Program-made: the position numbers and the translations under genes
Assembly (NCBI GenBank): GCA_021234155.1
Contig: JAJEKV010000001.1
Coordinates: forward strand, 186,001 to 250,000
From: Isoetes taiwanensis
Lineage: Eukaryota; Streptophyta; Lycopodiopsida; Isoetales; Isoetaceae
Reading direction: 5' to 3'
DNA: 64,000 bases
Shown here: one piece after another, positions 20,940-31,499 of the stretch
Layout of the letters: each line of letters opens with the position of its first letter
Numbering within the stretch: position 1 is the first letter of the stretch
The notes under the pieces: model-generated
What the model saw: the letters and a program-made list of their open reading frames with translations, nothing else
Database searches by the model: none
What the model was told of the DNA's origin: nothing

Positions 20940-22245
20940 ATGTCTCACGAACAGGATGACGAATCTCCTCCACACAACGTGGATACATCAGAGTAGCCGG
21001 GCCTGGGTCAGCATGATTTTTCGGTACCCTCGAATTTGAGGACCCCCTCTCCTTGGCAGCAAGGCGTGGAGAACAAGCTTGAAATGTCAGCTGCTCGGCA
21101 AATGGAGAGAGCAACAGCACATGCAAGCGAATGAGTATCGCGACGGGCCGAGTTAAGAAGGTCATTCGCGATGGATGAAGTTTCAAAGAGGGATAATTGC
21201 ACCATCACGAGGTGCATAATGTAGCCGGGCGAGGCAGGGGCCAGCTATTGTCCGCATGGAGCGCGGACTCACGACGGCGTAATCACAAATTTGGACAAGA
21301 ATGAGTTTGAAAGAGAGTGGCCTAGTAGGCGGGGTAAGTATAAGGCTCACGAGTGCAAGATTGATGTGGTTCGAGCAAAAGCAGTCGAACGTCATGTCCA
21401 AGTGAAGGGACATTTACCCCACAACGGTGAGTTTAGTAAGAATTTTGTGCAGCAAGTATACTACGAGCTTGTGAAGGAAGTGCCCGTAAATTATGGGAGT
21501 AGAAAATGGAGGCAAGCCAACTTTTGGAGGTGGCAAGGGTAGCCGCGGTTGGAGCCGTGAATGACCTTGTGGATATTCGAGCCCAATTGGAGAATGAGAG
21601 AAGTCGTAACCCTAACACTTTCCGAAGAGAATATTCGCTTGAAGGACCGTGCCGATGGGTATGACAAGATGGCCGCTGAATTAAACGACACTAAACGGCA
21701 ACTAGCGGCATTGAACAGAGAGGCAACGGTCCTCAGGGAAAACAACGATCACTTGCGCAATTTGACCAGATCGTTAGACTCTGACCCTTTTAGGGTGACT
21801 TCGGAGCAGTCGATATCATATCTCCCTCGCGAGTATTTGTATGAGAGCCAGTGGGAAGAGCTAAAGGTTGCTGATTTCAGACATTGCCAATTGTGTGGTG
21901 CTGACACAGGTGGGCTGGTACACTCTAGGGTGTGGGCATCGTATGCACATGCGATGTGTTCTTGATTGGATGTTGCAAAGCCGCTTCTGTCCAATGCAAG
22001 GTGGATGGATTTTTCCTGAGTTATAATATGCCATATTAAATATGCAAGGTCGCATGCCAGCTCTGCCACAACTTGTCGCTCGCAGGAGGGATGGGCAGAT
22101 GCACACATGTGAGAGTTATCGTGAGATGGAATTGTGGAGGGGAGTGGAGGAGCCGCGTGAAGGAGAGGCAGTGCCAGACATTAACCAATTCCTACCACCA
22201 CCTCCAGGGCCGCAGGGTGATTGGGTTGACCCAAATGACCAATGA
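20940..22245 (+). pseudogene. Coiled-coil protein with RING-like zinc finger, hAT cargo
   Basis: From ATG 20940 one frame runs to 21542 with three internal stops (TAG 20994, TGA 21132, TAG 22222-like position 21222). It then shifts by one base near 21504 into MEASQLLEVARVAAVGAV, and again near 21600 into a coiled coil (DKMAAELNDTKRQLAALNR and LRENNDHLRNL, 21670-21770). A zinc-finger segment follows: CQLCGADTGG, then in the next frame GCGHRMHMRCVLDWM and FCPM (21885-21995). The C-x2-C, C-x-H, H-x2-C and CP spacing is RING-like, but the last Cys pair is incomplete. A 48-base GT...AG segment (21998-22045) could be an intron joining FCPMQ to a tail ending PPPPGPQGDWVDPNDQ. It follows the kinase gene on the same strand by about 270 bases. 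If functional it could be a ubiquitin ligase; that is inference. Confidence 0.5.
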
Positions 22246-22285
22246 AAATGAGATATTAAATTTTGAGACAGATTAAATTTTGACG

Positions 22286-22405
22286 TGTATCATTTTGTGA
22301 ATGGATAATAACATTCAGAACCAAAATATTTGGGCCAACAATGCCTGTATCATTTTGTGAATGGATAATAAGGTTCAAAACCAAAATATTTGGGCCAACA
22401 ATGCC
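22286..22405. repeat. Tandem duplication, period 60
   Basis: TGTATCATTTTGTGAATGGA begins at 22286 and again at 22346; both copies run through CCAAAATATTTGGGCCAAC. The copies differ at a few bases only. Confidence 0.88.
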
Positions 22406-22440
22406 TTTGACATTTGGACCTCTTGTGTTTGACGAGTAAA

Positions 22441-22598
22441 GGCATCGAGACTTCCCAATCTCTTTTATCCTAGCTTAGTCTCTTTTGTTTGTCCTGTTTG
22501 ATGTATCTAATTTGCCCCCTAGGATGAGGTTGCTCACTCATTTTAGATGGCGAATTAGATACATCAAGCAGGAAACTCAAAAAGGGAGTACGCCAAGA
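22441..22598. repeat. Hairpin 1 (family B) preceded by a half copy of family A
   Basis: The arm at 22466-22526 (containing CCTGTTTGATGTATCTAATT) pairs with 22536-22598 (AATTAGATACATCAAGCAGG). Bases 22441-22460 are the left-arm sequence of family A (GGCATCGAGACTTCCCAATC) without its partner. Confidence 0.75.
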
Positions 22599-22611
22599 GC
22601 GCGACCCTCTT

Positions 22612-22912
22612 GAATGGTTGTCAGCTCACCAGCCTTATGTTCTCCGCGGCAAACAATATAGACTTCTCGAAATTCTTGTTATCGCCTTTAAAAAGAGCGA
22701 GCTTTGCTCTGACTCTCTTTTGGGTGTCTCTGTGTCAATGTATCTTAGATACTTTGCTAGGTTATATTACACAAAGACGCCCCAAATGGGGGTCGGAGCA
22801 AAAATCGTTCGTTCTAGAGGAGGTTACAAGGCTTTTGAGTACTCTATTTTTATTGTGGCTGCGGATGATATCAGGCTAGTGGTTGCTTGCGATTCCGTGG
22901 GGTCATTAGATG
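22612..22912. repeat. Hairpin 2 (family C)
   Basis: This is a long imperfect inverted repeat with arms of about 140 bases. GCTTTGCTCTGACTC pairs with GGTCGGAGCAAAAA, and TCACCAGCCTTATG pairs with GATATCAGGCTAGTGG. The 101-codon open frame across it is a by-product of the repeat, not a recognised gene. Confidence 0.75.
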
Positions 22913-22924
22913 TTAGTGATTGAT

Positions 22925-23056
22925 GAGTTCAGGCATCGAGACTTCCCAATCTTTCTTTCCCCTCCTTTTTGGGCAATGTAGCTTAGTTTACATGCTAAGT
23001 TCCATTGTCCAAAGAGGGGTGAAAGCAAGGCTTGGGAAGTCTCGATGCTTGCACTC
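22925..23056. repeat. Hairpin 3 (family A)
   Basis: The left arm 22925-22986 (GAGTTCAGGCATCGAGACTT) pairs with the right arm 22995-23056, closing on GCTTAG/CTAAG with an 8-base loop. Near-perfect pairing over about 62 bases is typical of a MITE or of a small-RNA foldback. Confidence 0.85.
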
Positions 23057-23103
23057 AGGAGGTCGATTTGGGAATTCGCGATGCCATGACTCTTGATATT
23101 CAT

Positions 23104-23238
23104 GAGTTCAAGCATCGAGACTTCCCCATTTTTCTTTCCCCCACCTCTTTGGGCAATGTAGCTTAGTTTAAATGCTAAGTTCCATTATCCAGAGAGGCGG
23201 GTGAAAGTAAAGATTGGGACGTCTCGATGCTTGCACTC
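23104..23238. repeat. Hairpin 4 (family A, second copy)
   Basis: This is a second copy of hairpin 3, starting GAGTTCAAGCATCGAGACTT and closing on the same GCTTAG/CTAAG stem. Differences from hairpin 3 are few and some fall at paired positions. Confidence 0.85.
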
Positions 23239-23260
23239 AGGATGGTTACTGTCATCTCTT

Positions 23261-23397
23261 TCATCCTGGCTTAGTCTCTTTTGCTTGTCCTGTTTATTGT
23301 ATCTAAAGTGCCCCCTGGGATGAGATCACTCGCTCATTTTAGGGGGCACTTTAGATATATATAAACAGGAACATCGAAAAGAGAGTAAAAAGCCTGG
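23261..23397. repeat. Hairpin 5 (family B, second copy)
   Basis: The inner stem CTAAAGTGCCCCCT (to 23317) pairs with AGGGGGCACTTTAG (from 23341). The stem continues outward through CCTGTTTAT/ATAAACAGG to CATCCTGGCTT near 23264, which pairs with AGCCTGG at 23391-23397. Confidence 0.85.
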
Positions 23398-23408
23398 AGC
23401 GTGACCCT

Positions 23409-23940
23409 CTTGAATGAATGGTTGTCAACTCACCAGGCTTGATATTGTTCGCGGCAAACAATATAGACTTCTCGAAATTCTTGTTACCTCCTTTAGAAAG
23501 AGCGAGCTTTGCTCTGACTCTCTTTTGTAGTCTCTCTATGTCAATGTAGCTTAGTTACTTTGCTAGGTTATATTACACAAAGAGACTCAAAATGGGAGCC
23601 AGAGCAAAAATCGTTCGTTTTAGAGGTGCAAGTTCTCTTATGCAAGTTGCTATGACGTCAGAAGCGGTAGCGTACCCTAATTTCAAGCCAAAGTGGTGCC
23701 TGGGCATTGTCCATCTATATAGCGGTTGTTAGGCACCAAATCATGGAACATCCTAACTCTTGCTATTGATGGAGAACCTTGAGCATCACTATGACTTGAA
23801 ATTAGAGGACGCGTCCCCTTCGACGTCGTGGTGGATTGTATAAGGACAGGTAACAAGGTTTTTGAGTACTCTATTATTGTGGCCGCGGATAATACAAGCC
23901 TGGTGGTTGCTTGCTATTCTGTGGGTTTATTAGAGATTCT
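23409..23940. repeat. Hairpin 6 (family C, second copy) with hairpin 7 inserted in its right arm
   Basis: It matches hairpin 2 base for base over long runs (GGCAAACAATATAGACTTCT, GGTTATATTACACAAAGA). A 221-base insertion at 23627-23847 splits its right arm; that insertion is itself an imperfect inverted repeat (arms 23651-23733 and 23748-23831, with GACGTC at both outer ends). Confidence 0.75.
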
Positions 23941-24156
23941 ATGGATAGGTAAGGCATAACTCCGGCACGCCAAATCGGCATTTGAATGCCATCAGGACCT
24001 ATAATTTGTACCTCCATTCCTTTGGGTGGCACCTGCCATGTAAACCTATTTGGTATTCAGAGCATGTGCAACCCAAAGGAATAGAGTACAGATTATAGGT
24101 CCTGATGGCATTCAAATCCCAATTTGGCGTACCGGAGTTATGCCTTACCTATCCAT
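23941..24156. repeat. Hairpin 8: ~91-bp arms
   Basis: The arms 23941-24032 and 24066-24156 are close to perfect complements over about 91 bases, starting ATGGATAGGTAAGGCATAAC and ending at TTTGGGTGGCAC/GTGCAACCCAAA, with a 33-base loop. Families A to C do not resemble it. It lies immediately 3' of the array and upstream of the end of the transposase. Confidence 0.9.
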
Positions 24157-24387
24157 TGGGTGGGATGATGTGGAACATGTATCTTGTGACCCCTCTTCAA
24201 TATCAGACTCATCTCATCATACATAGAAAGAACCATCATACATGAAAGAACCATCAAAACATATAGAAGACAAAAACTTATAACAAAAAACTTTACTTTT
24301 TATTAATAGTGTCAGGGACGGTTACAATAGTTTAAAGATCCTCATGAATGGTTACAATAGACTGAAGATACTCATCACATCATCTTT

Positions 24388-25613
24388 CTATGCAGCACCT
24401 TCCTCATCAGTTTCATCATTCGGAGTTCCATCCTCTTCTGCCTGGTGACCTAGGTTCAACCTCCGATGACCCTTTCCTTTGGTGCAACGTCTTTGAGACA
24501 TGTTTCTTCTAGCACGTTCTTTGTTTGTCAAGGTAAAGCACGAAGGAGAGTCTGATGGATCACGTAGGCCAGTCAAATTCTCAACTAGATTGCTCGGACC
24601 TGGCCTATCTGTGTCGGACGCCTCGGTATCTTCGCTGTCGGCTGACTCGTCTGAGAATATGGCTTGGCCTATATCATCTTCGTCGTCAACGAAATGGGTG
24701 CGTTGAATGTCCTCATCAACATGGTTTGCAGCATTTATTGCAAGCATCTTGTCCTCACCGCCTCTTCGCCCCTCTTCCACTTCGAATCGCATCCATGAAA
24801 GGAAACCCAGAGCTTATCGATTGAGATGTACCACCGCTGCGATTCAATAGCCGCCAATTGGAGAAGTTGTATACAAGTTTGTCTGCCTTCTTATGTAGCA
24901 AGCGATTGCGGGTGACACTGTGTATATACTTATAGGCACTCCAATTCCTCTCACTTGCACTATTGGAGGATACCAAGGAGAGGATAGTCATTGCAAGGGC
25001 CTATAACGTATCAGTAACCTGTCCATGGGCTTGCCACCATGCATAAGATTCTATATTTGGTTCCTTTTTATGACTCTCCATTGCATCGTGAAGCTCCTCA
25101 TCCGCCCACCGGCCCACTCGTGTTCTCAGATTGCTTAACTCCAAATGAAGGTCTTATAGTCCGAGCTGTTCGGATAATACATTTTTGCAACCTTCTTCAA
25201 CTTAACCCATCACTTCTTTATCCAGATGCTGGTCCATATCGTGGGTTGTGTGGGTCTAAGGCATGTGCGCACCATGAAGATCATTGTAGGACTTCTTCCA
25301 TCGCTCATTGAAGCATCTCGAGCAAAGTCTTTGCACGCTTAGCATTGTCAAATGGTGCATTGGGGCCATCACGTTCTAGAAAGGATTGAATAGAGTGCCA
25401 ACACCTCCAGACTTCGAAGAATCAAGGGTTTTGATGGCATGACAAACAGGTTGCATGCACCTCACAACATTTTTTTTCACCTTTCCAAAATGTCTCCCGC
25501 CCAAGCATTTCTCGGCTGGGCAAATGCTTGTTGTCGGTGTTTGGCGGAATTTTTCCCTTTCTGCCTCTTTTCCCATTCAAAAAACTCCGTATGATTGAAG
25601 GTTGAGATAATCC
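24388..25613 (-). pseudogene. hAT transposase, C-terminal part
   Basis: On the minus strand, segments AMESHKKEPNIESYAWWQAHG and ALAMTILSLVSSNSASERNW (24920-25010) are followed by IHSVTRNRLLHKKADKLVYN. This is the hAT dimerisation domain with its SERNWS and RNRL signatures. A frameshift leads into an acidic tail (DDEDDIGQAIFSDESADSED) ending in DETDEEGAA at 24388. Upstream segments such as KVAKMYYPNSSDYKTF are readable in shifting frames up to the point where Ty3 copy 2 is inserted. The N-terminal half lies at 34217-35385. Confidence 0.85.
25609..25613. repeat. Target site duplication AATCC of Ty3 copy 2 (partner 34217-34221)
   Basis: AATCC occurs directly outside each LTR end. Five-base duplications are standard for Ty3/gypsy integrase. 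The perfect match shows that the two LTRs belong to one insertion. Confidence 0.9.
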
Positions 25614-26168
25614 TGTTTGGGGTCTGGGTTCGGGAACTCCTAGAAGACAGCCCTCTGTGAGGACCCGTGGATCTAACAGGAGAATCCGGGGGACTATGTC
25701 ACGCGGGATTTGCAAGAAGAGAACAAGAAGAAGAAAACAGAACAAAGAGAACAATGAGAGGAAAATGATAAGCTTCCTTGATATCAATGATGAACATACA
25801 TGAGCTCTCGCGAATCGAGAGAAGACCAAAAGAGACAAGACTCAAAACTCATCTAGCCTTCATGCGCTAGCTCTACTCATATATATAGTACAATGGCCTT
25901 TGGCCCAATATAGACACTCTGACTGATCTCGGTGCTGACTCCTGAAAGGAGGCCTGATTTGCGTGAATGCTAGCGGTGCCTCTTGAGGTGCTCGATCACG
26001 TTGACCGGGCGGTGATGGCCCGGCCACTTGTCCGGCGCCCCCTTTGGGCTGCCGCTTGGTCTTCTCATGGGGCCTTTGATGATCAACCCGGGTTGATTTG
26101 GGGATCCTTGTTCTTGACCTGGTCCGTCAGAGGCATGAATAGTCCTGTACCAGAGGCATGGACTAACA
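25614..26168 (-). repeat. 3' LTR of Ty3 copy 2
   Basis: It begins TGTTTGGGG and ends CTAACA on the plus strand. It is close to its partner at 33661 in AT-rich parts; differences cluster in CG-rich parts. A minus-strand TATATATGAG box lies near 25875-25890. Confidence 0.93.
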
Positions 26169-26182
26169 CTCCCCCACCAAAC
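26169..26182 (-). promoter_or_regulatory. Polypurine tract of Ty3 copy 2
   Basis: The minus strand reads GTTTGGTGGGGGAG directly before the 3' LTR, the position from which plus-strand DNA synthesis is primed. The same tract adjoins the 3' LTR of copy 3. Confidence 0.8.
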
Positions 26183-26249
26183 GACACTCGTGGTGAAGAA
26201 AAGGAGGAAGTGTTTCGAGGGCTGAAAGCCATCCGGTTCAAAGTGATCC

Positions 26250-28325
26250 TCACACGGAGTGAGGTCGGGCACCATTATGGTAATCGCCAATGAGATCCCG
26301 GCGTATTTGGAGAGCAGAGGAGTATTTAGCCCAAGCGGCGTGATCGGGCGCCAATGAGAAAATGAGAGCGCACCATGTCTTCAAGGGCGCATGGACGCCT
26401 AAGAAACAAACCGGCATTCCATGAGTAGGCAAAAACGAGACCGAAGGCACCGGTTAATCGCATTAGGATTGCAAAGTGAAAGATGGGATGTTTGCCGATT
26501 CAAGGAGCCGAGCAGGATGCATTTGAGAGCAGCACGTAAAACCAGCTTGAAGGTGGATCAAGGATCCGGTGAGGTGGCGGCGATTCTCGCAAGAAGGTGT
26601 CAAGACCATGAAGAGCATCGCCAGGCGTTGCCAACCACGCCATTGGCGGCGTAGATCCAATTGATGGTATTATCAAGGGTGGCACCATCCTCCCAATTGA
26701 GCGGCGAACAAAAATCGGGATCCCACCGAGATCCGTCGAGGTGGAGTCCGGCCAAAGATGGCCATCCATGACCTTGGTCCAAAAGGGAGATGCCAATCAG
26801 ATGTCGGGGAACCCGGGGGCGTGGAGGGACACCCAGGGAAGCATAGGGAGAGGGAACCATGCCCGTGGGCATGGGTTGCTTGGCCCGAGCCCCGCTCCCG
26901 AATTCATCGACAAGGGCCGGATCAAGAGCCTTGCACCAATGATCCCGCATGAGGCAGAGAGTTGAGAGTTGATGAGGGCTATCCCGGCCGTGGGGACCGC
27001 CTTGCTATCCGAAAAGCACGTAATTGATTGTAACCTTCGAGGTGCCGCATATAAACTTGTGCATAGGGAAGATCCCCGAATGTCCCGTGATACTTCCTTA
27101 TCCGCTGCAAAAAAGACTTCCGCTTGCCGAGAGGTAAATGATGTGCAAGCTCGCATGTACTCTTGATGAAGAGCGTGTGTCCGAGCATGATCAGCCGAAT
27201 AGGGGTTGTTATCCCCAAGCAACCATTGAAGGGTGGGGTCACCCCGAAAGTTCTGTTGTGGCCCATCCCAAATGATAGAAATCATGAAAAATGTAAGCCA
27301 TGGGCTGAACAACTCAAGGTGATGAAATCCGGATCTTCAGAAAGGAATGAGATCAAAGACCAAAAGGGCACAAAGATAAACCTTTGTCTTCAATAGAGTT
27401 CGCCAAATCCAAGAAAATCTGGGTCGCGGCGCTAGGAACATCCACGGACCATCAGCCCCATGCCACTTCGGAAGAAAGAGGTGGCGGCAGCAACCACATA
27501 ATCCGAGATAACAGAAGGAACTGAAAAATCAACAAAGTGCAGGTTGCTAACGATGGTAACATAGCCAAGCCAAGTTTGGTCCGAGCCTCATCAGGCCGGA
27601 CTAAATAGCGTGTTGTAGCCGTTGTTCGAGGTCACGGATCCCGTGGTCCTTTTCTAACGGCGTATGGATCGGGTCACGGACCCGCTTCTCGAAAGTGTTG
27701 ACCTATGAGGTGGATTGCCCAGAGCATTGAGTCGGGCACGGCAATCTCGGCCATCAAGAATTTTTTCTGTTTCTGAACCTCTCGTAGTTGATCTTGGAGA
27801 GATGTGAGCTGAGAGGTTAAAGAGGCAATTTGAGCCGCCACGCCGCAAGGGTTTTGAACTTGAGTGTCAGAATTGTCACAAAGCTCCGAGTACAAGGCAT
27901 CGAGCTTAGCAATATCTTTGTCCTTCTCACCCGTGAGGGTATCTTTGGACTTGTTTTGCTCCAATAAGTCCTGAATTGTGGTTTGGAGCTGAGCCCTTGA
28001 TCTGCAAGTAGGTTTGTCTGATCCTGTGCACTTTTGAGATCTATACGGGCCTGTAAGAGAGCCCCGTGCTTTTCTTGAAGTTGGGCTTCCAAAGTTTGAA
28101 CTTGTGCAGTTGCAGCTTGAAGGTCACAAAGAACCACATCTGAGGCCTCCAGGTCGCTTTGAACCCCATTCGAAAAGAGCTTCTTGGGATTCTTGTAACT
28201 TGAGAACATCGCCGTGAGCATCCCCGCCGATATCGATACAAAAAGCCGACGAGGGTGCTGTGGTGGTGGAGCATGCGGTTGCCTTGTTTGCGATGTTTGT
28301 GAGACATGGTGTGAACTGGAATGCC
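26250..28325 (-). pseudogene. Third ORF of Ty3 copy 2, N-terminally deleted
   Basis: From 28325 down it contains the linker SHKHRKQG region, a coiled coil (DLQAATAQVQTLEAQLQEKH and AALLQARIDLKSAQDQTNLL-like residues, 27817-28221; LTSLQDQLREVQKQKKFL, 27674-27830), and a C-terminal part. The C-terminal part shares YASLGVP, FWTKV, DPDF and NWEDGATLD segments with copy 3. Many frameshifts are present. The function is unknown; see the copy 3 entry at 38017. Confidence 0.65.
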
Positions 28326-29000
28326 TTGAGGATAGTAAGGTGTGCTCTTGTGATGATATATCGAGATAATCCGTCGCTTCTTAATGGTATGATTGATAAA
28401 ATGGACACCACGATCACCGACCAGCCCGTGGAGTAGCCAAATCGCTGTGATAATTTGTTGATAAAGGACCCCGGGCGTGGTTTGCCGCAAAGCTGTTGTC
28501 CGGAAGTAAGCTTCCGCCCATTTGGTAGCATAGTCAAGAGAACTGGGAATGTAGCGGCACGGGTGTGCTGCCGCAGAGGATTGATGGGTCCCACAAAATC
28601 CATCCCCCATTTGCTGAAGGAAGTGGCGCGGGCGACCGGCGCCAAGGGAAGAGCGCCACGGGCGTGGGCCGCCCCACACGCCGCAAGCATCACACGCGCG
28701 GGCGTGGAGCGCCTTTTGAAGAGCGTGGACCAAAAATAACCAGCAAGAAGGATTTTGGCGTGCCGTGGTGTCACCCCCCGAAAAATGACCACCACCTAGC
28801 CCTTGATGAGCTTCTGACAATATCCGGGACTTCATGAGGTAGAACACAAATGCGGAAAGGATTGTATCCTTACCCTTTTTGTAAAGATGTCCCGCAACCA
28901 TGGTGTAGTCACGGACCTCGTGGAGAAAACCGGTGTCGACGGATTGTCGCTTGGCGAGAGAGCGTGTCATCCTCCGCTGGAAGTGCGCCTGTGAGGAGAT
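28326..29000 (-). pseudogene. Ty3 copy 2 integrase, truncated
   Basis: The zinc-binding start (YTMVAGHLYKKGKDTIL, 28860-28910) and core motifs WGMDFVGPI (about 28590) and GDRGVHFINHTI (about 28400-28430) are present. The frame breaks off after HHKSTPYYPQG, where it joins third-ORF sequence. The catalytic Glu and the C-terminal domain are therefore absent. Confidence 0.82.
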
Positions 29001-29059
29001 ACTGCTGAAAGTCGTGGTACCAATGTGGTGTTGCCGTGACCAAAAAAAGTTGAGCGTCG

Positions 29060-30320
29060 GGAAAGGCGTCTGAGACTCCAAAGGAGGGATCATCCGTGGA
29101 TGCGTGAAAGATAATCTGGGACAACATGAGATTTGCCTCGCCTTGTGAACAATTTCAAAAGGTGCAAATTCTGCGTATGAGGACCCAACGAGCAATGCGC
29201 CCATGGGCGGATTTGTTGATCAAATAAAGAAGTGCTTGGTGGTCAACAAAGAATTTGATCTGACTGCCCAAAAGATAGTGACGGAAGCGTTGGACACAGA
29301 AAATTAGACCCAAAGCTTCACGCTCTGTGGCAGAGTAGTTGCGCTCAGCAGAATTGAGTTTTCTGGGCGGCGTGTCGGGTTTGGTTTGTCGATTAATGCG
29401 CATCATATTCTTGAGAAAGAACGGCCCAATAGCAAACGCCGGTGACATCGACATGAACATGAAAGGGCTTGTCCCATTGAGGAGGAACAAGAACCGGGCC
29501 CGAGTGAGCAAAAGCTTCAACTGTTGAAAGCGACTTCCGCCTGGAATTCCAAGCCCGTGGATTCATTACCGTGAGTTTATGAATGGGATCCGCAATGGTC
29601 GCTAGTCCAGAATGAAGGTGGAGTAATAATTGACCTTACCCAGAAAGAGCGTGTCTCCTTGATATTGGCCGGTGCTTGAGCCTTGAGCACACAATCGATT
29701 TTGGCGTGATCCGTGGTGATACCGCTTTCGGACAACGTGTCCTAACAACACACCCGGGTGACACAAAGGTGCATTTCTCCGGATTGAGACTAATGCCTAC
29801 TCATCACATTTCTCGAAAAGACGAAGTTCCAATTTATCCAAATGGTCACCAATGGAACTCAGAGGCGAGAAGTCATCTTGAAAAAATTTGGTAAGAAGGG
29901 ATTTTCCTTCATAAAATCATGAAAAACTGAGAGCATGATGCTGGAAACGTGGATGGAGAGTTTGATAAGCCAAAAGGAACCACCTTGTAGGCAAAAGTGC
30001 CCCATAGGGTGGTGAAAGTAGTCTTGAGTTGATCGATTCTTTGATGGAGATCCGATTGTAGCCGTAAAACCATCCATGAAGGAGTACATCTCATGTCCAA
30101 AGAACCTCTTCCAAACTTGGTCCGTGAAGGAAGTGGAAAATGATCACGCCCGCGGCTCCGATTGAGTTTTCGGTAGTCCACGCAAAACGCCGGATCTTAC
30201 CATTGTGTTTGAGGGCAATGACGATGGGGCTCACCCATTCGTAATGTTTGACCTCATAGATCAAACCTCGCAGCAAGGAGTTTGTCAATTTCGCCTTGAC
30301 GCCGATCACGGTAATTATGG
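29060..30320 (-). pseudogene. Ty3 copy 2 RNase H and reverse transcriptase
   Basis: The RNase H frame 29155-29520 is long and open, with YSATEREALGLIFCVQRFRH, LGSQIKFFVDHQALLYLINK and SAHGRIARW. The reverse transcriptase at 29700-30310 is frameshifted but shows LIYEVKHYEWVSPIVIALKH, DYRKLN, TFAYKVVPFGLSNSPST and MLSVFHDFMKENPFL. The catalytic DD region is out of frame. Confidence 0.85.
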
Positions 30321-31179
30321 TTGAGCCGCATCGTCGCTGCTAAAACCGACCGCATCCGATTTGGTAGGAATGGTGAGTTCCCCAAGGTTTTGTTGATTCC
30401 CCAAAGATCTCCTCAGCTCCGTGCCAAAATGTGTTTGAACTTTTTGAAGAGTGTGACGGCCCCTGCACGATAGGGGGTCAAGATTTGCGCCAGAAGGCGA
30501 CATGCCGATTGTTGCCTACGTGACACTATCTCGACTTTCAGAGTCCAATGTGGAGTATCACTTCGCGGTCCCGACAATGTGCGCGTGGAGGTTGGAGCAT
30601 AACAGATGCGTGGCACTCTGCGTGGTGAAAAGAGAGGTTGCCGAGTTTCATCAAGCGCAGGTTGCTTCATGACAAAGATGTACATCGGGGGTAAGCCGCA
30701 GGAGATTCTACATCCGAAAAGTGATCAACCCGCTGGATTCGATTGCAAAGAGCCGTAGGGGTCGAGCAAAGCCGCCCACACTCGGTCCTGATCAAGAGTC
30801 ATTTCTCCCCAAGGATCAGATATTCGGGTAGGATGACAGAGGTAGACCTGGCGGTGGAGCCCGAACTTGATAGATATTCCGGGCTTCCTCGTAATCGTGT
30901 CGGAGAGAGCGCTTCAAAGATTGTCGAATCAAAATGATCTTACCAGCTTCCAAGTCCATAGTGGCATTAAGGTGATCATCCGTGATGACTAACCGATCCG
31001 CGGGCCCAAGAATGGATACTCTTGGCCCCGGAGAAAAAAGGTCCGTCGACCAACATTTCATAATCACCGGATCTTCCCCTTAGCTTTCCAAACTCCAAAT
31101 TCCAAAGGGAATCGGAGGTCACCAATGTTGATGTGAAGAAGAGGCGTGACGCCTTGAGGTCTCGTGATATGGCCATTAG

Positions 31180-31480
31180 CCAATTTGATGTCATATGGGG
31201 CACGATAGAGTTCTTTGATGCCCATTTATTTGCGGAGTTTATCCGCTATGAGATTAACCGCGCTACCTCCGCCAATTTGAACATGGTTGACTTGTTTGAT
31301 TGCCCACCGTGGCATGGACCGTGGGTGTAGAGGTAGCAAAAGCCCCAACCAAGACAATGGGAGTGGTAACCGGTCCTTGAGAGCGTGATAGAGTTTCAAA
31401 TTGTTGCCAAACTTAAAGGAATTTTGATTTTGGCCAGCTCCTCTTGGAGTTCCAAAGGCACATGAGAAAAAGGATCTGGC
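31180..31480 (-). pseudogene. Ty3 copy 2 protease with catalytic Asp replaced
   Basis: The active-site segment reads VQIGGGSAVNLI, where copies 1 and 3 have VQIDGGSAVNLI. The Asp codon at 31271-31273 is GGC (Gly) on the minus strand. A retropepsin cannot work without this residue. Confidence 0.75.
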
Positions 31481-31499
31481 CGGATCCACGGGTGCCGGA

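Noticed and set aside
22618..22923. 101-codon open frame
   Set aside because: It lies across the arms and loop of a long inverted repeat and is disrupted in the second copy; no protein-like motif.
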